10,000 bases of DNA from Desulfarculus sp. (GCA_020216805.1 JAIWNN010000021.1:1-10000), one strand, 5' to 3'; positions 1 to 6,352 are shown, counted from the stretch's first letter. The notes: a model not told the origin generated them from the letters alone. Made by a program: numbers and translations.

Positions 1-166
1 GCCGGGCATGGTCTACATGCCGGTGGGACTGGGCCACTTCGCCCCCGCCAACGCCTACACCTTCGAGCGGGGTGGAAACTACAACCGCGTGGCTGAGGCC
101 ACCGCCGACCCCCTGAGCGGGACTCCGGTCTGGAGCCTCACCCAGGTGGCCGTCACCAAGCTGTGA
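1..166 (+). CDS. qrcB: Molybdopterin-oxidoreductase-like subunit, C-terminal end (QrcB-like)
   Basis: This is a partial gene: only the last 54 codons are present, in the frame that starts at base 2 and ends at a TGA at 164-166. The visible tail contains VGLGHFAPANAY and later GGNYN, followed by a short segment ending VAVTKL. This fits the C-terminal dinucleotide-binding fold of the DMSO-reductase (molybdopterin) superfamily. The identity rests mostly on context, because the next two genes encode a four-cluster iron-sulfur subunit and an NrfD-like membrane subunit, the QrcB-QrcC-QrcD order of the menaquinone reductase of sulfate reducers. In that family QrcB is a periplasmic, Tat-exported protein thought to have lost its molybdenum cofactor, so it acts as a scaffold for electron transfer rather than as a catalyst. 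Those properties cannot be checked here because the N-terminus is outside the window. A related catalytic subunit (Act/ACIII or polysulfide-reductase type) is the alternative. Confidence 0.75.
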   Translation, partial: PGMVYMPVGLGHFAPANAYTFERGGNYNRVAEATADPLSGTPVWSLTQVAVTKL

Positions 167-176
167 GGGGTTAGCC

Positions 177-974
177 ATGGCGTTCGCGGACAAATTCGGA
201 GCCGGCAAGCACCGCTTCGGCATGCTCATCGACCTGGACAAGTGCACCGGGTGCGGAGCCTGCACGGTGGCCTGCATGGCGGAGAACAATATCGGCGTCA
301 ACTACGACGAGACCGACAAGCTGCGCTCCATCGCCTGGATGCGTCTGTATCAGGTCGATAACGGCAAGGCCTTTCCCGAGACCGAGGTGGCCTTCTTCCC
401 TCGACCCTGCCTGCACTGTGAAGGCGAGCACGGCCACCACACCCCCTGCGTGTCGGTCTGTCCGGCCACGGCCACCGACTACGACGAGGAAACCGGCATC
501 GTCAGCCAGATTCCCACCCGTTGCATCGGCTGCCGGTACTGCGTGGCCGCCTGTCCCTACCACGCCCGTAGCGTCAACTGGTTCGACGTGCCCTGGCCCG
601 GCGGCATGGACCGCGGCCTGAGCCCCCTGGTCAGCCCCCGCATGCGCGGCGTGGTCGAAAAATGCACCTTCTGCTTCCACCGCTACCAGCAGGCCAAGAA
701 CAAGGCCTTCATCGACGGCGGCGAGATCGCGGAGAAGGATTACCAGACCGCCTGCACCCAGGCCTGCCCCTCGGGGGCCATCGTGTTCGGCGATATGCGC
801 AACCCCGAGCACACCATCACCAAGCTGCTGGCCGCCAACCCCGGCGCCTTCCGGCTCCTGGAGCGGCTGGGAACCAACAACAAGGTCTTCTACCTGACCA
901 AGCGTGACTGGGTGCGTCGCCTGGCCGACAACTACCTGGCCCACGAGAAGCTGCCCGAGGTCAAGGCGGGCTAG
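177..974 (+). CDS. qrcC: Four-[4Fe-4S] iron-sulfur subunit of menaquinone reductase (QrcC-like)
   Basis: A 265-residue ferredoxin-like electron-transfer subunit that would relay electrons between the QrcA/B part of the complex and the membrane quinone site. Sixteen cysteines fall into four cluster motifs: C23/C26/C29/C33, C78/C81/C91/C95, C116/C119/C122/C126 and C163/C166/C193/C197. This is the spacing pattern of the PsrB/DmsB/NrfC family, with four cubane clusters. There is no signal peptide. In Qrc the subunit is thought to be exported by hitch-hiking with the Tat-dependent QrcB partner; that is family knowledge, not visible here. The ATG start is 10 bases after the upstream stop, with a modest GAGGGG Shine-Dalgarno. 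The gene sits between the QrcB-like tail and the NrfD-like gene, so it belongs to one operon. Other four-cluster subunits (ActB2, NrfC, PsrB) are alternatives if taken alone; the neighbours favour QrcC. Confidence 0.85.
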   Translation: MAFADKFGAGKHRFGMLIDLDKCTGCGACTVACMAENNIGVNYDETDKLRSIAWMRLYQVDNGKAFPETEVAFFPRPCLHCEGEHGHHTPCVSVCPATATDYDEETGIVSQIPTRCIGCRYCVAACPYHARSVNWFDVPWPGGMDRGLSPLVSPRMRGVVEKCTFCFHRYQQAKNKAFIDGGEIAEKDYQTACTQACPSGAIVFGDMRNPEHTITKLLAANPGAFRLLERLGTNNKVFYLTKRDWVRRLADNYLAHEKLPEVKAG

Positions 975-1045
975 GGCCGGGGTCGCCGGACGCGACTCTT
1001 TAGGATTTGCGCGACGACTGGATCCAAGAGCTAGAGAGGTCACCC

Positions 1046-2281
1046 ATGCCAATGGACGATTCCAGATACTGGCCGCAGGGTACAACCCGCTGCAAGCCCA
1101 TCCCCTTCCTGATCTGGATGGCGTTCTGTCTCCTGCTGGGAGGCTGGGCCGTGCACTCGGCCACGCTGTGCCTGTGGAAGGGTCTGAACCAGACCGCCAT
1201 GAACGATTTCTTCGCCTTCGGGGTGTGGATCGTGGTGGACCTGGCCATCATCGCCCTGGGGGCCGGCGCCTTCTTCACCGGCTTCATGACCTACGTCCTG
1301 CGCCGTGACGAGCTGAAGAACATCATCAACGCCGCGGTGATCATCGGCTTCATCTGCTACTCCGGCGCGATCCTGATGCTGGGCATCGACATCGGCCAGC
1401 CGATTCGGGGTTGGTTCGGCTTCTGGCACGCCAACGTGCACTCGATGCTGACCGAGGTCATGTTCTGCATCACCACCTACCTGATCGTGCTGATCATCGA
1501 GTTCGTGCCGCTGGTGCTGGAGAACCGCCAGATCAACAAGGTGCCCGACCTGGCCTTCTTCGCCCACCACCTGCACCGCATCATGATCGTCTTCGCCGCC
1601 ACCGGCACCTTCCTGAGCTTCTTCCACCAAGGCTCCTTGGGCGGCATGTTCGGCGTGCTCTACGCCCGGCCCTTCGCCTACCGCACCGGAGTGGCCATCT
1701 GGCCCTGGACCTTCTTCCTGTTCATCCTGAGCGCCATCGCCAGCGGACCCTCCTTCACCACCCTGATGGTGATGCTCACCGAGAAGGTCAGCGGCCGCAA
1801 ACTGACCACCCACAAGGTCAAGATGATGATGGGCAAGGTCAGCGGCTACCTGCTCACCTTCTATCTCATCCTCAAGGGCGCCGACACCCTGTACTGGGCC
1901 AACGTGACCCTGCCCAAGATGGGCGTCAGCTTCTGGGACATGTACCAGAGCTCCTACGGCATCTACCTGGTCTGGTTGGAGCTGGGGCTCTTCGGCGCGG
2001 TGCCGGCCTTCCTGCTCCTGCACCGCCGCGTGCGCGAGAGCTACGGCCTGCTGGCCCTGGCCATGATCCTCAACTGCCTGGGGGCGGTGACCAACCGCTT
2101 CGTCTTCACCATCCAGCCCCTGGCCATCCCGGTGCTGCCCTTCGAGAAGTGGCAGTTCTACTGGCCGACCATCCCCGAATGGGGCATCAGCTTCGGCGTG
2201 ATCGCCTACGGACTCATCATTTTCTCCCTGGCCTACCGCTACCTGCCGGTCTTCCCGCAGGAAGTGGAACTGAACAAGTAA
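1046..2281 (+). CDS. qrcD: NrfD-like integral membrane subunit of menaquinone reductase (QrcD-like)
   Basis: A 411-residue polytopic membrane protein of the NrfD/PsrC family, expected to hold the menaquinone-binding site and anchor the complex. About ten hydrophobic spans can be read, roughly at residues 18-40, 57-82, 94-113, 133-156, 177-196, 218-240, 264-284, 302-326, 332-352 and 378-400. Recognisable pieces are GIDIGQPIRGW (113-123) and FFHQGSLGG (192-200), the latter being characteristic of the family. The open frame could extend back to a TTG at 1007, but the ATG at 1046 follows a GAGAGG Shine-Dalgarno by about six bases and is preferred. It leaves a 71-base gap after the iron-sulfur gene. 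The long protein with ten rather than eight spans matches the larger members (QrcD, ActC, HybB-like) better than PsrC. Next to it lies a small membrane-protein gene that is probably translated from the same message. Confidence 0.85.
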   Translation: MPMDDSRYWPQGTTRCKPIPFLIWMAFCLLLGGWAVHSATLCLWKGLNQTAMNDFFAFGVWIVVDLAIIALGAGAFFTGFMTYVLRRDELKNIINAAVIIGFICYSGAILMLGIDIGQPIRGWFGFWHANVHSMLTEVMFCITTYLIVLIIEFVPLVLENRQINKVPDLAFFAHHLHRIMIVFAATGTFLSFFHQGSLGGMFGVLYARPFAYRTGVAIWPWTFFLFILSAIASGPSFTTLMVMLTEKVSGRKLTTHKVKMMMGKVSGYLLTFYLILKGADTLYWANVTLPKMGVSFWDMYQSSYGIYLVWLELGLFGAVPAFLLLHRRVRESYGLLALAMILNCLGAVTNRFVFTIQPLAIPVLPFEKWQFYWPTIPEWGISFGVIAYGLIIFSLAYRYLPVFPQEVELNK

Positions 2282-2286
2282 GGAGG
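2280..2286 (+). promoter_or_regulatory. Strong Shine-Dalgarno AAGGAGG overlapping the qrcD stop
   Basis: A perfect AAGGAGG begins inside the TAA stop of the qrcD-like gene and lies seven bases before the ATG at 2294. It decides the start of a 55-codon frame that would otherwise be dismissed as too short, and implies translational coupling to qrcD. Confidence 0.85.
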
Positions 2287-2293
2287 CGACGGC

Positions 2294-2461
2294 ATGCTGC
2301 CCTTCGCGTTTGAATGGCACTGGGACATCGGCCACTTCGTCTTCATGGGGCTCTTCTACACCGCCCTGGGCGTGGTGAGCCTCGGCATCGCCGTGGCCCT
2401 CTTCCGGACCTTCAAGGACCTCTACTCCGGCAAGGACCCCCACGAGATGCATCACCACTAG
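2294..2461 (+). CDS. Small single-span membrane protein after qrcD (unnamed, 55 aa)
   Basis: A 55-residue protein that I do not recognise by name. It starts with a short aromatic and charged stretch (FAFEWHWDIGHF, residues 4-15), then has one hydrophobic helix at about residues 14-37 (VFMGLFYTALGVVSLGIAV), then a basic cytoplasmic-type segment (FRTFKDLYSGK) and ends in MHHH. The positive charges after the helix suggest an N-out, C-in arrangement. The gene begins 12 bases after the qrcD stop, with a perfect AAGGAGG. Codons are GC-rich, like those of the Qrc genes, so it looks native. The placement suggests a small structural or assembly subunit of the Qrc complex, as found for many respiratory complexes, but this is inference. 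The coding status is well supported by ribosome site, composition and the sensible helix; the function is unknown. Confidence 0.8.
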   Translation: MLPFAFEWHWDIGHFVFMGLFYTALGVVSLGIAVALFRTFKDLYSGKDPHEMHHH

Positions 2462-2502
2462 GTAAAACGCAGAAAAACACTTGTATTTGGGGAGGGGGAA
2501 CG

Positions 2503-2757
2503 ATGGCGGCGGGTACAAAATGCCCCATTTGCGGAAAGCATACATTCCATAGGCAGAATGCAGGACACTATGCGTGTTCTGAGTGTGGTGGCATAGGATG
2601 GTGGCCCGGTAGCGATTTGAAGCCTACTGGTTCTGGTGCCGGCAAAGCGTGTTATTCTTGTGGCGGGAACACACGACATTTGATTGCACAAGGCGCTGAC
2701 GGAACATTCGAGGTTCGATTCTGCTCGGGTTGCAACGCAGTTACCATAGCGAAATAA
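2503..2757 (+). CDS. Small double zinc-ribbon protein (84 aa)
   Basis: An 84-residue cytoplasmic protein built from two zinc-ribbon modules. The CxxC knuckles are C7/C10, C25/C28, C50/C53 and C74/C77, so each pair of knuckles could bind one zinc ion. GIGWWPG (30-36) links the halves. No enzyme motif is visible; zinc ribbons of this size often bind nucleic acid or partner proteins, but no specific role can be assigned. The ATG is preceded by GGAGGGGG, giving a good ribosome site; the same frame reaches further upstream, but that part overlaps the small membrane-protein gene in another frame and is not convincing. The gene has about 52% GC by hand count (132 of 255 bases), with many A/T-ended codons, against clearly higher GC in all neighbours. 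This suggests recent acquisition. It lies 41 bases after the small membrane gene and just before a strong terminator, so it may share the Qrc transcript. Confidence 0.8.
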   Translation: MAAGTKCPICGKHTFHRQNAGHYACSECGGIGWWPGSDLKPTGSGAGKACYSCGGNTRHLIAQGADGTFEVRFCSGCNAVTIAK

Positions 2758-2778
2758 CCGCTCCCACGAAAACCTATG

Positions 2779-2811
2779 CGCGGGGCTCCTTCGGGAGCCT
2801 CGCGTCTTTTT
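2779..2811 (+). terminator. Intrinsic terminator closing the Qrc/zinc-ribbon unit
   Basis: An 11-base-pair stem, with left arm CGCGGGGCTCC (2779-2789), loop TTCG, and right arm GGAGCCTCGCG (2794-2804, with one G-T pair), is followed by TCTTTTT. The UUCG tetraloop and the T-run make this a textbook Rho-independent terminator, 21 bases after the zinc-ribbon stop. Confidence 0.93.
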
Positions 2812-2887
2812 GTCCCCGCTGGCCCGCCGCGTCCGGCCTGGTATATTGAGGACAGGCCGTTCACCCTTGGAATATAGGTTTGTCAGC

Positions 2888-3526
2888 GTGTCAGCCCAGA
2901 ACCCCGTTTCCGACCTGCGCGCCGTGCTCTTCGACCTGGACGGCGTGATCTTTGACTCCGCCGAGGCCAACGTGGCCTTCTACAACCACATCCTCACCGC
3001 CCTGGGCCATCCCCCCCGGGCCCGCGAGGCGGCCGAGGTCCTGCACCGCGAGCCCATGGACCGCTCCCTGCAGCACCTCCTGGGCCACGGCGACGACTAT
3101 TACCGGGCCATGGCCTACTGGAAGAGCCTGGACCCCGCGCCCTTCATCCAGGTGTTGGAACTTTTTCCCGGGGTGGAGGACACCTTGCGCCGCCTGCGGG
3201 AGCGCCTGACCCTGGCCGTGGCCACCAACCGCTCCACAACCGCCAAGCCCTCTTTGAGCCATTTCGGGCTGTTGGAGCTTTTTGATCTGGTGGTGACCCC
3301 CATCGAGGCCGGGGTCTCCAAACCCGATCCGGCCATGATGGCCATGGTCCTGGAGGGTCTGGGCCTGGAGCGCGAGCAGGTGGTCTACGTGGGCGACTCC
3401 TCCCTGGACCAGGGCCTCTGCGACAACGCCGGGGTGCGGCTCATCGCCTTCCGCAACCCGGAGCTCCGGGCCTGGGCCCACGTGGACCATTTCCGCGAAA
3501 TTCCTGGGCTGCTGGGCTTGGATTAG
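2888..3526 (+). CDS. HAD-superfamily (subfamily IA) phosphatase, phosphoglycolate phosphatase-like
   Basis: A 212-residue soluble phosphohydrolase of the haloacid dehalogenase superfamily. All four motifs are present: motif I FDLDGV with nucleophile D16 and acid/base D18; motif II ATNRS with T113; motif III lysine K145 in SKPDP; motif IV GDSSLD with D170 and D174. Residues 20-90 form the helical cap that sets substrate choice. This pattern is typical of phosphoglycolate phosphatase and of beta-phosphoglucomutase or pyrophosphatase relatives, so the substrate is not settled. The start is taken as GTG at 2888, because the frame further upstream runs into the terminator of the previous unit; no strong Shine-Dalgarno is seen, so the start is less certain. 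The gene stands alone between a terminator and a convergent glycerate kinase. A role in removing 2-phosphoglycolate or similar damaged metabolites is possible. Confidence 0.82.
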   Translation: MSAQNPVSDLRAVLFDLDGVIFDSAEANVAFYNHILTALGHPPRAREAAEVLHREPMDRSLQHLLGHGDDYYRAMAYWKSLDPAPFIQVLELFPGVEDTLRRLRERLTLAVATNRSTTAKPSLSHFGLLELFDLVVTPIEAGVSKPDPAMMAMVLEGLGLEREQVVYVGDSSLDQGLCDNAGVRLIAFRNPELRAWAHVDHFREIPGLLGLD

Positions 3527-3582
3527 GGGGGGCGGAGAGAATGGGGGGGAAATCTTTTGGCGCCTCCAAATGGTTCTCGTTG

Positions 3583-3607
3583 CCCCAGCCAGCAGAGCTG
3601 GCTGGGG
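3583..3607. repeat. Perfect inverted repeat between convergent genes
   Basis: CCCCAGCCAGC (3583-3593) and GCTGGCTGGGG (3597-3607) form a perfect 11-base-pair hairpin around a three-base loop, AGA. It lies between the converging HAD and glycerate kinase genes. Neither strand has a T-run right after the stem, so it is not a standard intrinsic terminator. It may act as a transcript-end hairpin or be a copy of a repeated extragenic element. Confidence 0.7.
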
Positions 3608-3651
3608 ACCCGCCCCACACCCCCTCCTAAAAGGGCATGTGCGGATAAAGC

Positions 3652-4992
3652 CTAACGTTTCCCTACTAACACAAACCGCACGTCCATCACGTTGGTCCGG
3701 GTGGGACCGGTGATGATCAGGTCCTTGAGGGCCGCCAGGAAGGGATAGGCGTCGTGGCGGGCCAGGTGGTCGGCGGCCTTGAGGCCCCGGGCCAGTCCCC
3801 GGGCGATGGTCGTCCCGTCGCAGTAGCCCCCGGCCGCATCGGTGGGGCCGTCGGTGCCGTCGGTGCCGGCGCTCAGGATCAGCACCCCCTCCAGCCCGGC
3901 GATATCCGCCGCCGCCGCCAAAACGAATTCCTGGTTGCGTCCGCCCTGGCCGAATTCCTGCCCCAGATTCACGGTGGTCTCGCCGCCGCTGATGAGGCAG
4001 CAGGGCGGGGGCAGGGGATGGCCGCTGCGCAGCACCTCCTGGGCCAGGGCCGCGTGCAGCCGGGCCACGTCCTTGGTCTCACCCTCGATGCTCGAGCTGA
4101 GGATCAGGGGCGTGTAACCCAGGGCCTTGGCCTGGGTCGCGGCCGCGACCAGGGCTTGGAAGTTGCTGGCCACCACCAGGTTGGTCACTCCGGCCAGGTC
4201 TTTCTGCCCCGGTTTGGGGGTGTCGGGGATCTCGCCCCGGAGCCCCGCCTCCAGACGCTGCCGCACCGATGCGGGAATTTCCTCGCGAATGCGGTAGCGG
4301 TCCAGAATGTCGACCACCTCCTGCCAGGTGGACTGGTCGCCCACCGTGGGGCCGGAGGCGATGACGTCCAGGCGGTCGCCCACCACGTCGCTGACGATCA
4401 GGCTGATCACCGGCGAGGGATGGGCCAGGCGGGCCAGGTTGCCGCCCTTGAGCTGGCTCAGGTGCTTGCGGATGGCGTTGATCTCGCCGATGTCCGCGCC
4501 GCAGGCCAGCAGCAGGCGGGTGGTCTGCTGCTTGTCGGCCAGGCTGATGCCCGGGGCCGGGGAGACCATCAGGGCCGAGCCGCCGCCGGAGAGCAGGCAG
4601 AAGACCAGGGTGCGCGGGCCGGCCTCTTTAACCAACAGCTCGGCCAGGCGCTGGCCCGCCGCCACCCCGCGCTGGTCGGGCACCGGGTGACTGGCCTCCA
4701 TCAGCTCCACCACCCTGGTGGGCGCGGTGTGCCCGTCCTTGACCACCACCCGCCCGGCGTTCAGGCGCGCGCCCAGGACATCCTCCAGGGCCTGGGCCAT
4801 GGGCGCGCCGGCCTTGCCCGCCCCCACCGCGACGACGCGGTCAAAAGCCGACAGGTCCCAGACCCTCCCGCCCACCCGCAGGCGGTCTCCATCCAGGCTC
4901 AGAGCCGCGGCCACGGCGGCATAGGGATCCACCGCCTTTAGACTGGCCTCCAGGATGCGATCCGCGTCTTGGCGCAAGGCTTGGCTGCTCAT
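3652..4992 (-). CDS. Glycerate 2-kinase, MOFRL family
   Basis: A 446-residue enzyme of the GckA/TtuD family, which phosphorylates D-glycerate with ATP to 2-phosphoglycerate and feeds it into lower glycolysis. Family members are often mislabelled as hydroxypyruvate reductase. The N-terminal DUF4147 domain (about 5-240) carries VGAGKAG (56-62), LSGGGSALM (134-142), IRKHLSQLKGG (174-184) and IASGPTVGD (211-219). The C-terminal MOFRL domain (about 325-440) carries SGGETTV (335-341), GGRNQEF (350-356), SAGTDGTDGPTDAAGG (374-389) and GPTRTNVMD (429-437). The length is normal for the family. The open frame runs further upstream, but the ATG at 4992 has a GGAGA ribosome site four to five bases away and starts the family-typical N-terminus, so the extension is rejected. 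It lies only 24 bases after the T-run of the rhodanese terminator, which leaves little room for a separate promoter. Confidence 0.92.
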   Translation of the reverse strand: MSSQALRQDADRILEASLKAVDPYAAVAAALSLDGDRLRVGGRVWDLSAFDRVVAVGAGKAGAPMAQALEDVLGARLNAGRVVVKDGHTAPTRVVELMEASHPVPDQRGVAAGQRLAELLVKEAGPRTLVFCLLSGGGSALMVSPAPGISLADKQQTTRLLLACGADIGEINAIRKHLSQLKGGNLARLAHPSPVISLIVSDVVGDRLDVIASGPTVGDQSTWQEVVDILDRYRIREEIPASVRQRLEAGLRGEIPDTPKPGQKDLAGVTNLVVASNFQALVAAATQAKALGYTPLILSSSIEGETKDVARLHAALAQEVLRSGHPLPPPCCLISGGETTVNLGQEFGQGGRNQEFVLAAAADIAGLEGVLILSAGTDGTDGPTDAAGGYCDGTTIARGLARGLKAADHLARHDAYPFLAALKDLIITGPTRTNVMDVRFVLVGKR

Positions 4993-5016
4993 GATTCTCC
5001 ACGCTGGACCAGGATG

Positions 5017-5054
5017 AAAAAAAAGGAAGACCGGCCCAGCGGGCACGGCCTTCC
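5017..5054 (-). terminator. Intrinsic terminator after the rhodanese gene
   Basis: Read on the minus strand, GGAAGGCCG pairs with CGGTCTTCC (one G-T pair); then, past a single bulged T, GCCC pairs with GGGC around a three-base loop GCT. Eight consecutive T residues follow. The element starts 24 bases after the rhodanese stop and is a strong Rho-independent terminator. Confidence 0.92.
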
Positions 5055-5078
5055 TCTCGGAGCGGCATGGCGACGCGG

Positions 5079-5684
5079 CTACTTGTCGCAGGTCTCGCCG
5101 CGCTGGGAATCGAACTCGCGGATGTAGTTGCCGCAGTTGCGCTCCTTCAGGGGCGGAGCGGAGTAGTGCACGCCGCTTTTGTCGGCGTAGCCGAAGAAGT
5201 AGTTCACCACCGGGAAGCCCTTCTTCACCCAACCCACGATGCCGCCCTCGACACCCTGGGCGTCCTTCACCACCACGTAGACGTTCTTATAGCCATACTT
5301 GTACAGGAAGCCGCCCACGTACTTGGCGCGGTGGTCGGTGCGGCAGAAAACCCAGATCTCGTCCTCGGCGTCCTTGATCTTCTTGGGAATGGTGTACATG
5401 TGACCGGCGTGGATGTGGCTGGAGCCCTCGATGTGGAAGGCGTCGAACTCGGGATGGGTGCGCACGTCCAGCAGGATGGCTTTGGACTTGCCGGCGATGA
5501 CCTCTTCCCACTTTTTATACAGATCGTCGACGGTCTTCAGTTTGTCGGCGGGAATCAGGCTGGCCATCTCCTTGTGGAAGGCCTTCTCGCCCTCCACCAG
5601 GGGATTGGCCTCGGCGGCAGCGGCCAGCGCCGCGAAGCTGAACATGAAAGCCAGGGCCATGAAGACTGCTGCGACCTTTTTCAT
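5079..5684 (-). CDS. Exported single-domain rhodanese
   Basis: A 201-residue periplasmic rhodanese-like sulfurtransferase. A Sec signal peptide spans residues 1 to about 24 (MKKVAAVFMALAFMF then an alanine-rich cleavage region). The rhodanese domain occupies about 48-160, with LLDVRTHPEFDAFHIEGSSH (71-90) as the substrate-side motif and catalytic C114 in the loop CRTDHR (114-119). It ends with the typical GGIVGWVKKGFPVVN (147-161). The loop has D117 where many relatives have glycine. After the domain is a tail of about 40 residues with two further cysteines, C184 and C199, which could form a disulfide or serve as sulfur acceptors. The ATG follows GGAGGAGAGGAAG. It lies 116 bases downstream of the TPR-like gene and is likely in its operon. 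Possible roles include handling of sulfane sulfur or polysulfide in the cell envelope; the natural substrate is unknown. Confidence 0.88.
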   Translation of the reverse strand: MKKVAAVFMALAFMFSFAALAAAAEANPLVEGEKAFHKEMASLIPADKLKTVDDLYKKWEEVIAGKSKAILLDVRTHPEFDAFHIEGSSHIHAGHMYTIPKKIKDAEDEIWVFCRTDHRAKYVGGFLYKYGYKNVYVVVKDAQGVEGGIVGWVKKGFPVVNYFFGYADKSGVHYSAPPLKERNCGNYIREFDSQRGETCDK

Positions 5685-5713
5685 CTTCCTCTCCTCCAAG
5701 GTTGTACCACCAC

Positions 5714-5730
5714 CCTGGCCCGGGGCCAGG
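5714..5730. repeat. Palindrome in the leader of the rhodanese gene
   Basis: CCTGGCCC-G-GGGCCAGG is a near-perfect palindrome around one central base, lying about 30 bases ahead of the rhodanese ATG. As RNA it forms a short GC-rich hairpin, without a T-run. It may be an mRNA-processing or stability hairpin between the two co-transcribed genes, or a protein-binding site. No family was recognised. Confidence 0.45.
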
Positions 5731-5800
5731 CATAGTTTGGTAGGGGAACTCCGCCGGGGGGCGGACTCACGCTCTCGGCCGGAAGGCCGTCGGGCACATT

Positions 5801-6226
5801 CTAGCAGCCTTCGTCCGGCTTGATGGAGGGAATCGCCGAAGGTGCGGGCGCGCTGGGAACGCTGGCGGCCGGGGCGGGCGCGGCAGGCGAGATGCTCTTG
5901 AGGCTGTCTGGGGTGGGCGCGTCGGAGACCTTGACCGATCCGGTATTCTTGACCTGCTCGGCCACGCTGTACATCACCGAGAGGTCGTAGAAGGCCCAGG
6001 CGGTGTTGCTGGCGGGATCGGCCTGCACCGCCTGGCGGAAGTGCTGTTTGGCCTGGTTGAACTGCCCGCGGTCGAAGGCCTCGCGGCCAAAGCGGATCTT
6101 TTCTGCGCAGGCGGCCTTGTCCACGCATTGGTCCGATTTGGTCACGTCGGCCGCCACGGCCAGGCCCAAACCCAGAGCCAGGGAAAGGGTCAGACCCAGG
6201 GCCACGGCTAAGCGACTGCCTTTCAT
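5801..6226 (-). CDS. Exported TPR-like small protein
   Basis: A 141-residue exported protein of unknown function. A signal peptide covers residues 1-26, with a long hydrophobic core and AVA before the likely cleavage site. The mature part has C34 and C40 (possible disulfide), then a TPR-like helical pair at about 41-75 (EAFDRGQFNQAKQHFRQAVQ and ADPASNTAWAFYDL), and then a Pro/Ala/Ser-rich tail from about 103 (SPAAPAPAASVPSAPAPSA) that ends in GC with a terminal cysteine, C141. The tail looks like a flexible linker. Two ATGs lie close together: the one at 6232 is only three bases from AGGAG, while the one at 6226 is nine bases away and gives a cleaner signal peptide, so 6226 is chosen. It is the first gene of a unit with the rhodanese. 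A scaffold or partner role in the envelope is a guess. Confidence 0.75.
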   Translation of the reverse strand: MKGSRLAVALGLTLSLALGLGLAVAADVTKSDQCVDKAACAEKIRFGREAFDRGQFNQAKQHFRQAVQADPASNTAWAFYDLSVMYSVAEQVKNTGSVKVSDAPTPDSLKSISPAAPAPAASVPSAPAPSAIPSIKPDEGC

Positions 6227-6323
6227 AACCATCCACTCCTCGGCTGATCTTGGTTGGGCCGCCGTCCGCACCACTTGCCTGGAGCTGACGCGGGACTAGA
6301 CATGATTTAAGCTTGATATCGAA

Positions 6324-6352
6324 AGTATAGCAGGGCCGATGGTCAATCTCAA
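6324..6352 (-). promoter_or_regulatory. Sigma-70 promoter for the TPR-rhodanese unit
   Basis: On the minus strand, TTGAGA (-35, 6352-6347) and TATACT (-10, 6329-6324) are 17 bases apart, and the -10 is preceded by TGC, an extended -10. Transcription would start near 6317, leaving a leader of about 90 bases before the TPR-like gene. This is the clearest promoter in the window. Confidence 0.85.

Noticed and set aside
1007..1045. TTG start giving a 13-residue N-terminal extension of the QrcD-like protein
   Set aside because: There is no ribosome site before the TTG, while the ATG at 1046 has GAGAGG at good spacing.
2314..2502. Upstream extension of the zinc-ribbon frame
   Set aside because: It overlaps the 55-residue membrane-protein gene in another frame, reads as a low-complexity Arg/Pro/His shadow sequence, and the ATG at 2503 has its own strong ribosome site.
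2842..2878. Possible promoter for the HAD gene (TTGAGG at 2846 and TATAGG at 2873)
   Set aside because: The spacing is 21 bases, too long for a standard sigma-70 promoter, and no better pair was found; a promoter must exist between 2812 and 2888 but I cannot place it.
3754..4941. Long plus-strand frame opposite the glycerate kinase
   Set aside because: It has the Gly/Ala/Gln/His-rich composition typical of the antisense strand of a GC-rich gene, and no ribosome site or domain.
4993..5232. N-terminal extension of the glycerate kinase frame
   Set aside because: It would run through the rhodanese terminator and the 3' end of the rhodanese gene; the family N-terminus starts at 4992 with a ribosome site.
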